NCBI GenBank assembly: GCA_016930715.1
Contig: JAFGGC010000011.1
Location: forward strand, 1-64,000
Length of the DNA: 64,000 bases
Direction of reading: 5' to 3'
Source of the DNA: Endomicrobiales bacterium
GTDB taxonomy: Bacteria; Elusimicrobiota; Endomicrobiia; Endomicrobiales; JAFGGC01
Shown: piece after piece, positions 1 through 7,438 of the stretch
Position numbering within the stretch: the first letter of the stretch is position 1
Layout: each line of letters opens with the position of its first letter
Program-made: the position numbers and the translations under genes
Notes under the pieces: model-generated
Seen by the model: only the letters and a program-made list of their open reading frames with translations
Told to the model about the DNA's origin: nothing
The model's database searches: none

Positions 1-3000
1 CCGGGTCTGGGTTACCGTGTCGTGAGCCGGCGCGATAAGCGTGGAAACCGCCGGAGGTCCGGTGGTGTCGACAACTACCGTGTATCTTACGGTAGATGTG
101 GTGTAGTTGAGGGCGTTGTCAACGACGTTCACACGCCAGGTGTAGGACGACTGGATGAGAGTTATGTTGGCCGAGTTTAGCTTAGTTGCCGAGGAATACC
201 TTATCGGCACGAAATTCGGAGATGTCGATAATTGAAGGATATAGTTTTTCACTCCCGAGGGAGCGTCTGATACTCCCGTCCAGGAGAACGTTTGTAATTG
301 TGTCTGTGTTATAGTGTCGTGAGCCGGCGCGCTTAGCGTGGAAATTGCCGGAGGGCCGTTAGTATCAACGACAACGGTGTATCTTACGGTCGATGTGGTG
401 TAGTTGAGGGCGTTGTCTATGACGTTTACCCTCCAGGTGTATGAAGACTGGATAAGGCTCAGGGAAGCTGAAGATAAACTTGTAGTTGAAGAATAGCGTA
501 CGGGAACGAAGCTCGCAGAAGTGGAGATCTGAAGTATGTAGTTTTTAACGCCGGCGGGCGAATCCGTCACGGGACCCCAACTGAAGGAAAGGGCCGGTTG
601 ATTGGTCGTAAAATTATGCAGCGGTGCGCTGAGAGTCGCGACGGCGGACGGAGGAGTCGTGTCTATTATCACGCTCCAGGTGGAAGAATATGAACCGTAG
701 TTGCCGGCGTTATCATACGGCCTGACTCTCCAGTAATATACGCCCTGGTTGCTTTGGGGCGGCGTGACGGATGTAAGCGCGGTCTGCGAACTGTACAAAA
801 CCGAACCGAACGAAGGGGTGTCAGAGAATTGGAAAAGATAATCCTTGATTCCCGATCCGCCGGTGTCAACAGAGGCGCTCCACGAGAACTGGGGCGACCT
901 GTTTTGAGTGGATGAGCCATTCGCGGGCAGCGAAAGAACGGGAGCCGGAGGCGTAGAAAGGTCAATGCCGAAGTGGATAGTTGACGGCGTGAAAAAATTA
1001 GCCCAGGACGACCTGCCCGCGTCGCCATAAACCGAAGCCCGCCACTGGTACTGGCCCTGCGCAAGGGTAGTCGAAATGTCGACGGCTATGGGAGTAGCGG
1101 TATAGCTCTGGGCCGTGCCCGTAGTCAGTCCGGCGCCGTCAAAGGATGAAGCATACGGTTTTATTTCTATTACCGGGGTTATCGTGTCGCCGGGATATTT
1201 GGATTTCATGCTGAACTTCAGGTGAACGGCCGGGACGTTCGTGTATGTCCCGGTGGTTATCTGGGTAGTTCCGTCATATCTATACTGGGCAAGGGCCGTA
1301 GGCGAACTTGGCACGGGCAGGTACTCGAAAAGCACTCTGCCGGCCCCGCTGACGTTGAAAGGGTCGGCCGTGAGGGTGTAGTTAGCCGTTGCCGTCGTGC
1401 TGGAAACGCCTATGTGTCCTGTGAATCCCACGAGGGCCGAAGTGAAGAAATTTTCAGTAGTCGACCTGTGGTTCGCGGTCTGGGAGCCGCTTGAGTTGAC
1501 GCTCATCGTCGTGGAAGGGTCCTGAACGACGTTGTTGTCCCCTTCGATGAAATTTCCTATGAGATACGCGTCTCGCAGCGTTTTCCTGCCCACCGGCGTT
1601 TCCGGGTCGGGGAAGAACAGGTCAAAAGCGTAGTTAAAACTCGCCCCCGAGGCGTACTCGTTCGCGCTCTGGCCCGCGAACACGCTGTAATAATCGGTGT
1701 ATTTCCCCTCGCCGGTATACGTGTAGGTCACCCTCAGTTCAGTGCCGATTCCGCCGAGATTGGTATTGTTCGTCCACCTTATGTTGACGGTGGAACCGTT
1801 TATCCAGTAGACGGCGCCTTCTGTCATATCGTGGAACAGTTCAAAACCCGAAGCCTGGGCGGCCTGTGCCAGAAGGGAATAGTCGACCGAGTATCCGCCG
1901 AACAGGTCATTGTCTCTTACTCTTGAATAGACCGGCAAATCGTTCGACGACCAGGTAGAATCGAAAGAGCTATGCATTAAGGCGTATATCCTTTTTATCG
2001 ATATCCCGGTTTCGTTCAGGTAAACAGGAGCCGTAAAATCACCGTCTGAAGTCCCGTCAGACTGGCTGTGGAATATTGAAACGGTCTTTATTTTCGTGTA
2101 AGCCGAAACAGGGAATTCGTAGGTCAGTATTATCTCGCCGCCGAGGCAGTTTATGTTGGCGTTACCGGACGTTATGACATTGAGGGTCTGCAGTGTATTT
2201 GACGCGTAGCCCGAAGGTATGCCCGTCGAGGTCTGATAGAGGAAGCAGTAGGTGTCCCTCATCGCTCCGTCAAAGGTCATTTCAGGCTCATCGCTGTTGC
2301 TGTCAATGCGGCAATACATATAGCCGTCGGCGGTCGTCCAGCCTCCGGACTGCTTCAATCCCCTTATCTCGAACCACACCTGTTTCATTGAGGCGCCCGT
2401 TTCGGGTATTTCGGCGTTGTAGTAGAAGGGGCTCGTGCCGGCCGCTCGCTGCGAAATGTATGAAGCCGTGCCGGATATGCCGTCGCTTGAGTTCGAGAAG
2501 ATCGGGAATTTTACCGTTTTTACCTGCGTGGGCGATTGGTCGTCATAGAGATACGTTATATAAAGCTTAGCGGCGCACATGTTGAAATCCGAGCCTGATA
2601 TCTGGATCCTCATGGAGTAGTTCTGGCTGGACCAGGAGGTTATCTTCGAAGTAACGTCCGCCCTAACGCGCATAGGCTGGGATTCGCCGGAACTGTCCGG
2701 GACCTGGTTGCCCGTTATGTTGTCGACCGTGTCGGTCGGGGATGCCCCCGTGTTGAAATAAATATCTATGTCGGTTGTATCGCTCGCGCTTCCGGCGCTA
2801 TCAAGATAAGATATTTCAAGGTAGGCGTTTTTGATCGGCGATGTCGCTATGGCGTCGGGCAGGTTTATGTATATGTATGGCGGTGTCCAGGTATTGACGT
2901 CGCTTGAGGAATAATACCCGCCGTAGTTCCACTCGACGGTCTTTATTCGTGTCGCCGCGCTGAGGCCATCAGGGGCCACATTGGATAGTAAAAGGAAAAA

Positions 3001-3369
3001 TGCTAAAGGAAAAAGGGCTTTCTTTAACGGCCTTAATATACTAAAAACGATTGACAAGATTGAATTCAAAACCAGTCCATAAAAGCCGTTCAGGTGAGTT
3101 ATGGGCCTGCCTATCATACGTGACGCGTCTACGGTGTATTCTCCGGTAACGGCGGAATCCCCTGAAAGAGTGAATATGAGTTTTTTATCAGCGGAAGTGC
3201 AGATATTGGTGATGCGGTGGATGAATTTTTTCCCTTCGTGCTCGTATAACGCCGTGTCGCCTGGCTTGAAAACCTCGGGCGGTATGGCTTCGACAAAAAG
3301 CGTTTCTCTGCTTTTTATCGACGGCCTCATTGACCCCCCCGTGGTCTTTACGGCGATAATCCTCGTCAT
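1..3369 (-). CDS. Partial giant exported protein: N-terminal S24/S26 signal-peptidase-like domain, hydrophobic segment, long extracellular region ending (in window) in Ig/FN3-like repeats; 3' end beyond window
   Basis: Manual minus-strand translation from ATG at 3369: MTRIIAVKTTGGSMRPSIKSRETLFVEAIPPEVFKPGDTALYEHEGKKFIHRITNI...SGDSAVTGEYTVDASRMIGRPITHLNGFYGLVLNSILSIVFSILRPLKKALFPLAFFLLLSNVAPDGLSAATRIKTVEWNYGG..., continuing in the same frame to position 1 (...VVVDTTGPPAVSTLIAPAHDTVTQT). No in-frame stop found between 3369 and 2941. Absent from ORF track because no stop lies in the window. Confidence 0.85.
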   Translation of the reverse strand, partial: MTRIIAVKTTGGSMRPSIKSRETLFVEAIPPEVFKPGDTALYEHEGKKFIHRITNICTSADKKLIFTLSGDSAVTGEYTVDASRMIGRPITHLNGFYGLVLNSILSIVFSILRPLKKALFPLAFFLLLSNVAPDGLSAATRIKTVEWNYGGYYSSSDVNTWTPPYIYINLPDAIATSPIKNAYLEISYLDSAGSASDTTDIDIYFNTGASPTDTVDNITGNQVPDSSGESQPMRVRADVTSKITSWSSQNYSMRIQISGSDFNMCAAKLYITYLYDDQSPTQVKTVKFPIFSNSSDGISGTASYISQRAAGTSPFYYNAEIPETGASMKQVWFEIRGLKQSGGWTTADGYMYCRIDSNSDEPEMTFDGAMRDTYCFLYQTSTGIPSGYASNTLQTLNVITSGNANINCLGGEIILTYEFPVSAYTKIKTVSIFHSQSDGTSDGDFTAPVYLNETGISIKRIYALMHSSFDSTWSSNDLPVYSRVRDNDLFGGYSVDYSLLAQAAQASGFELFHDMTEGAVYWINGSTVNIRWTNNTNLGGIGTELRVTYTYTGEGKYTDYYSVFAGQSANEYASGASFNYAFDLFFPDPETPVGRKTLRDAYLIGNFIEGDNNVVQDPSTTMSVNSSGSQTANHRSTTENFFTSALVGFTGHIGVSSTTATANYTLTADPFNVSGAGRVLFEYLPVPSSPTALAQYRYDGTTQITTGTYTNVPAVHLKFSMKSKYPGDTITPVIEIKPYASSFDGAGLTTGTAQSYTATPIAVDISTTLAQGQYQWRASVYGDAGRSSWANFFTPSTIHFGIDLSTPPAPVLSLPANGSSTQNRSPQFSWSASVDTGGSGIKDYLFQFSDTPSFGSVLYSSQTALTSVTPPQSNQGVYYWRVRPYDNAGNYGSYSSTWSVIIDTTPPSAVATLSAPLHNFTTNQPALSFSWGPVTDSPAGVKNYILQISTSASFVPVRYSSTTSLSSASLSLIQSSYTWRVNVIDNALNYTTSTVRYTVVVDTNGPPAISTLSAPAHDTITQTQLQTFSWTGVSDAPSGVKNYILQLSTSPNFVPIRYSSATKLNSANITLIQSSYTWRVNVVDNALNYTTSTVRYTVVVDTTGPPAVSTLIAPAHDTVTQTR
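17..907 (-). repeat. Tandem ~297-bp (99 aa) Ig/FN3-like domain repeats
   Basis: gtgtcgtgagccggcgcg recurs at 17 and 314 (297-bp period), with a more diverged third unit from ~611; both near copies encode SSYTWRVNV(V/I)DNALNYTTSTVRYTVVVDT(T/N)GPPA. Confidence 0.85.
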
Positions 3370-3407
3370 CTGGGTTTACCCACCCTCGGACGAAATGGCA
3401 TATGAGA

Positions 3408-3554
3408 CTATGAAAGGCGCTTTTTTGCCTGGCAGACCTGCTGATATACAGGCCCGGACATGAAGCATTTACCGCAGGCAAGCGCCGCCGTTTCAATCAC
3501 TTTTTCGGATTTAAAATCGGGTTTCTGATAGGGTTTTTTGGTTTTTTTAGCCAT
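3408..3554 (-). CDS. 48-aa candidate RiPP precursor peptide: MAKKTKKPYQKPDFKSEKVIETAALACGKCFMSGPVYQQVCQAKKRLS
   Basis: Within the 103-aa ORF 3408..3719, internal ATG at 3554 has an AAGGA Shine-Dalgarno 7 nt upstream and a promoter just before it; Cys-containing C-terminal core; adjacent to radical SAM/SPASM and PqqD-like genes. Confidence 0.75.
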   Translation of the reverse strand: MAKKTKKPYQKPDFKSEKVIETAALACGKCFMSGPVYQQVCQAKKRLS

Positions 3555-3581
3555 GGCCGTATCCTTTCGTTTGACGCTATA

Positions 3582-3610
3582 ATTATAACTGAAAAAACAA
3601 GTATTTTCAA
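3582..3610 (-). promoter_or_regulatory. Sigma70-type promoter for the peptide gene: TTGAAA-N17-TATAAT
   Basis: Reverse complement reads TTGAAA(3610-3605) ATACTTGTTTTTTCAGT (17 nt) TATAAT(3587-3582). Confidence 0.75.
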
Positions 3611-3781
3611 TAGAACAAACAGCACATTTTTCAGGGTAAAAAGCGTGAAAACAACCGGTTTGCCGGGAAATCTTGCCGAAAGACATTTTCCGTCGGAAAA
3701 AAGACTTAAACGGGTTCAAAAACGGCTCAAGCTCGCCGTGTTTTAAGCGATGTGCCTTTTGTCACATCGAATGAATTGAAT

Positions 3782-4789
3782 CTAATTCATTTTTTTATGG
3801 ATTTTCGCTATCTGGCAGGCGATTTTTGAAGGCCCGAAAAGGCTTCCGTCCTCCAGTTTAGCTATGCCGGGGCATCTCTGGCACAGGTATGCCATATCGC
3901 ACGAATTGCAGACGGCTATGTCTTTGTTGGAAATGCTTCTGTAGCCGGCAAGGACCTTGTTTTTTTGCGACCAGATCCTGTCGAGTTTTTGGTGTTTGAT
4001 GTTTCCCAGGGGCAGCGCGAGCTGCAGGCAGGGATAGACAGTTCCGTCGGAGATTATGGATATCACGTTCCTTCCGGCGCTGCAGGAAAGATCGTCAAGG
4101 CGCCTTCTTGCGGGAGCCTCAGGGGGTTTTTCGCCCAGTTCGCGGTATATATTTGTTAACTGCCTATTGTTCATCCTGTACTTCAGTATTTCCTGGTTTC
4201 CCGAGTCCGCCGGGGCAATCGTAGGGTCGAACTTGAAGTTTATCCCGCTTTTTTTTGCGAATTTCCTGATCCAGCCGCGCTCTGAGTAGTTGAGGTTCGT
4301 TAAAGGACACTTTATTGTAACATTGATGCCGTGTTTTTTGAGCATTTCTACCGAGCGTATGCTCTTTTCGAACGCGCCCTTCCTGCCGGTAATGCCGTCG
4401 TGGACATTTTCGCGTCCGTAAAGGCTTATCTCGACTCCGCTGATGGATATTTTTGACAGTTCCTCGGCGTCATTTTTTGAAATTTGCGTGCCGTTCGTGA
4501 AGAGCTTCAGGTCAAAATTCAGTTTTTTCGCGTACCTGCAGAGCTCGAGCAGGTCTTTTCTCAGAAAGATTTCCCCGCCCGTGAAAACGAGCATCAATGT
4601 CCCCATTCTTGAAAGTTGTTTCAGGGAATTCTTGATTTCTCCCGTAGACAGTTCGGAACGCACGTCGGGCGGGACGTCAATATAGCAATGCCTGCATCTC
4701 AGGTTGCACCTGCGGGTCAGCTCGAAAGTGCAGATCAGAGGTATGTATTTTGAATCCGTTATCCTGAAAAGGTTGGCCTGTGGTTTCAT
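3782..4789 (-). CDS. Radical SAM/SPASM-type peptide maturase
   Basis: CNLRCRHC (CxxxCxxC), N-terminal SAM core, C-terminal Cys-rich region CSAGRN...YPC...CNSCDMAYLCQRCPG...C. Confidence 0.85.
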   Translation of the reverse strand: MKPQANLFRITDSKYIPLICTFELTRRCNLRCRHCYIDVPPDVRSELSTGEIKNSLKQLSRMGTLMLVFTGGEIFLRKDLLELCRYAKKLNFDLKLFTNGTQISKNDAEELSKISISGVEISLYGRENVHDGITGRKGAFEKSIRSVEMLKKHGINVTIKCPLTNLNYSERGWIRKFAKKSGINFKFDPTIAPADSGNQEILKYRMNNRQLTNIYRELGEKPPEAPARRRLDDLSCSAGRNVISIISDGTVYPCLQLALPLGNIKHQKLDRIWSQKNKVLAGYRSISNKDIAVCNSCDMAYLCQRCPGIAKLEDGSLFGPSKIACQIAKIHKKMN

Positions 4790-5052
4790 TGCCGCTTATT
4801 TTCAATCATACCCGCTTTTGAAAGCCTGTCGACGAAATTCATTATGTCCTTTCTTGCCGTTCTATCGCATATGGAATACTCGCGGACCGTTCTTTTTACC
4901 ATTTCTTCAATGTCGGTGCCCTTGTTTATCATTTCCCAAAGGAATGTCCCTGGTTCGTTCAGTTCGTGGAGGGTTGAAGTAGCGGCCTCTATCACGAACG
5001 CCCGGCCTTCTATTTTTCTCCAGGCAATGCTCGGGGCCTTCTTAATTCTCAT
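4786..5052 (-). CDS. PqqD-like (RRE-type) protein
   Basis: 88 aa, LNEPGTFLWEMINKGTDIEEMVKRTVREYSI...DIMNFVDRLSKAGMI pattern; 4-nt overlap with radical SAM gene. Confidence 0.8.
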   Translation of the reverse strand: MRIKKAPSIAWRKIEGRAFVIEAATSTLHELNEPGTFLWEMINKGTDIEEMVKRTVREYSICDRTARKDIMNFVDRLSKAGMIENKRQ

Positions 5053-5881
5053 TTTCTGCCTCCGTTAAGATTTCAATTATAGATTTTCTGGAAGCGTCTT
5101 TTCTAAGGTGCAGGTCATATCCTCTGATATTTTGCGATGAGAGCCGCGCAAATGAAAGCACGGATTCCATATATTTCGCGTCTTTAAGAAAAAAAAGCGT
5201 GTTTTTAAGCAGTTTTCTGAAAAATGAGTCAGGTTTCAGCTTGTTTATTCCGTTGTATGTTGATTTTTGAGGAAAAAATGCAGCCGAAACACTTTTTACC
5301 CCTCTTTTTTTGTTTTTTCTTTTCAATTCCCCCCAAAAAGGCGAATAGCATGAGTAAAAACAACCCTTATTAGCAAAAAGAGGCGAGAGTTCGTCACTCA
5401 ATGCGTTTTTAGCTCCGAGTTTTCTGATTATTGTTGATTTTCCGGAGCCGCTAACGGCAGGGAACAATACCGCGCTTCCGTCAAAAACAACACCCGAAGA
5501 ATGCAAAAGAATCATTCTCTTTCTCGCACCAATGAGAGTAATGAAAATCCTTAGCCAGGAATCGAAGGAGTATATGTTATTCTCTATTTCGAGGTATGTT
5601 TCCGAAAAACCTCTATCCGAAACCGAATTGAAATCGCTTCGTGTTATACGGACGCCATTCTTATCGATATTGACATCGGGTTCATCGTCGAGATTTTTAA
5701 ATGAACGATTATTCACGATGACCCTGCGAGAAGAAAATGTTATCGATTCCGAAAAATGAGGATAATAGTGATTTTTGATTCTTTTAAAAAAGGAATTGTC
5801 GGCAAAATGGAATTTCAAGGACACGTTGCCAAGAGAAAAAAGGGCGGTATAACCCATCCTATTCAAATGCCCCTTACCCAC
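5042..5881 (-). CDS. HPr kinase-like P-loop protein
   Basis: HSSGVVFDGSAVLFPAVSGSGKSTIIRKLG Walker A in HprK-like context; overlaps PqqD-like gene. Confidence 0.75.
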   Translation of the reverse strand: MGKGHLNRMGYTALFSLGNVSLKFHFADNSFFKRIKNHYYPHFSESITFSSRRVIVNNRSFKNLDDEPDVNIDKNGVRITRSDFNSVSDRGFSETYLEIENNIYSFDSWLRIFITLIGARKRMILLHSSGVVFDGSAVLFPAVSGSGKSTIIRKLGAKNALSDELSPLFANKGCFYSCYSPFWGELKRKNKKRGVKSVSAAFFPQKSTYNGINKLKPDSFFRKLLKNTLFFLKDAKYMESVLSFARLSSQNIRGYDLHLRKDASRKSIIEILTEAENEN

Positions 5882-6975
5882 CAGCGGGCGGCTTTGAGCT
5901 CAAGCATCAGTTTTTTATCAGCGAGGTCAAGCTTTGTTTCGTCTATTGCTTCCTTTATGAATATCATAGGCGTTGAAGACAGGTTAACGGTTTTAATCTC
6001 TGAAAGTCTTTTGTTCTCCGCCGAGACTATTACCTTAACCTTTGGGCGCGTGGGCAGGCCGGTGTTCAAACCGGTAACCTTCGCTATTTCATCGGTATTG
6101 AGTCGGACGTAGCTTCCAGGCGGGTACAACGATAAGGAGTCGATGAAGACCTTTATTATCCTGTTGTCGAATTCCTGATCAGAGCCGGTTATCATCGTCT
6201 TGAGCGCGTCGTGCGGAAGAAGCCTGTCGCGGTGCGTCCTCGGATGGGTGAGGGCCTCGTAAACGTCCGCGACAGCGATGATCTTGGCGAATTCGTGGAT
6301 GTCGGCCCCGGCCACTGAGTTCGAGCGGAATCCGTCGGAAAAATTGTTCTGCTTCTGGACCATAACGTCAAGTATAAGTGTCTTGACGTCTTCGGCAAAT
6401 TCGGTCATGTGCTGAACAATCTCCTGCCCGGTGACCGGATGTTTTTTGAGCATCGAAAGTTCGGATTCGGTCAGTTTTTCCTTTTTCGAGGCAAGGTTCA
6501 GGTACTTCGACATGCCGATATCGTTAAGGATGGCGCAGAATCCCAGGCTGAGGAGTTTTTCTTTCGGAAGCATCAGGGATTTGCCGAGAAAAACGGAAAA
6601 AATACAGGTATTGACGCAATGCCCGTAGAGGTATATGTCAGGGGTTGCCCTGTCAGCAAGAATAAGTATCTCGTCGTTGTTGGCCGAAATAAGATCAATA
6701 ATTTCTTCGACGCACTCGATCTTTCCGGTAAAAGGAGCATTTTTTTCCGAAAGATTGATTACATTCTTGATCTCAATGATAGCTTTGGAATAGGTATCTT
6801 CGGCTTTTAATACAGGGGTGCGTTTTTCAGAAGCAATTTCCTCCTTTTTCATTGCTTCCTTGATGGTAATTCTATCTTCCTGAGGGACTTTTTGCTGTAT
6901 TTTAGGAGGGGCTTCCGGTTTCGGAGGTTGAGACTGTGGTTGCGAAGCCTTTTTAAGTATGTCGGTTAAACGCAT
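5863..6975 (-). CDS. HD-GYP-like domain protein with degenerate catalytic motifs
   Basis: Overall HD-GYP layout (KKHPVTGQEIV, IIAVADVYEALTHPRTHR) but HD is ND (LNDIGM) and HHExxDGxGYP is QNNFSDGFRS. Confidence 0.75.
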   Translation of the reverse strand: MRLTDILKKASQPQSQPPKPEAPPKIQQKVPQEDRITIKEAMKKEEIASEKRTPVLKAEDTYSKAIIEIKNVINLSEKNAPFTGKIECVEEIIDLISANNDEILILADRATPDIYLYGHCVNTCIFSVFLGKSLMLPKEKLLSLGFCAILNDIGMSKYLNLASKKEKLTESELSMLKKHPVTGQEIVQHMTEFAEDVKTLILDVMVQKQNNFSDGFRSNSVAGADIHEFAKIIAVADVYEALTHPRTHRDRLLPHDALKTMITGSDQEFDNRIIKVFIDSLSLYPPGSYVRLNTDEIAKVTGLNTGLPTRPKVKVIVSAENKRLSEIKTVNLSSTPMIFIKEAIDETKLDLADKKLMLELKAARWWVRGI

Positions 6976-7000
6976 TATTATCCTTTTAAGTGTCAGGCCG

Positions 7001-7092
7001 GAATCTTCGATTCCCGGTTTCGCGACTTGCCTTATGTCTTCTCCAGGTACTAGATGCCAGTTACCAGATACTGCTTTTATGAGCGGGCGATG
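7001..7092. repeat. 92-bp direct repeat, copy 1 (includes 11 bp of tRNA-Gly 3' end)
   Basis: gaatcttcgattcccggtttcgcgacttGccttatg...gcttttatgagcgggcgatg; identical to 7183-7274 apart from one G/A difference. Confidence 0.95.
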
Positions 7093-7182
7093 CCCCCTTT
7101 CGGGGACTCCCTCGCCGAAGCTCGGTCGGCTTCTTTCATAGAACTTTACGGAATCAGCACTTCCTCGCCGAAGCTCGGTCGA

Positions 7183-7274
7183 GAATCTTCGATTCCCGGT
7201 TTCGCGACTTACCTTATGTCTTCTCCAGGTACTAGATGCCAGTTACCAGATACTGCTTTTATGAGCGGGCGATG
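7183..7274. repeat. 92-bp direct repeat, copy 2 (overlaps the real tRNA-Gly 3' end)
   Basis: Direct comparison with 7001-7092, 182-bp offset. Confidence 0.95.
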
Positions 7275-7334
7275 GGAATCGAACCCACATCTCTTGCTTG
7301 GGAAGCAAGGGTTTTACCACTAGACTACGCCCGC
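7264..7334 (-). tRNA. tRNA-Gly(UCC), no encoded CCA
   Basis: GCGGGCGTAGTCTAGTGGTAAAACCCTTGCTTCCCAAGCAAGAGATGTGGGTTCGATTCCCATCGCCCGCT folds as a cloverleaf; anticodon loop TTCCCAA. Confidence 0.95.
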
Positions 7335-7438
7335 GTTACGCCGGTGATGATTAATGAGTTTTGAGTAATATTAAAAACCAAAAACTGACGTTTATCTTAA
7401 ACTCATTGCACATTGCTCATTACCGTTTTATTACTGCC

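Noticed and set aside
17-907. Possible CRISPR or satellite array from the 297-bp periodicity
   Set aside because: Repeat unit is 99 codons, in frame and encodes Ig/FN3-like domains; no short repeat/unique spacer structure.
3101-3463. 120-aa plus-strand ORF and 102-aa minus-strand ORF 3188..3496
   Set aside because: Overlap the in-frame S26-like reading frame that carries the GGSMRPSI...HRI motifs; alternative frames lack motifs.
7054-7323. 89-aa plus-strand ORF ending MSGRWESNPHLLLGKQGFYH
   Set aside because: Translation of the antisense of tRNA-Gly plus the 92-bp repeat; a common spurious ORF type.
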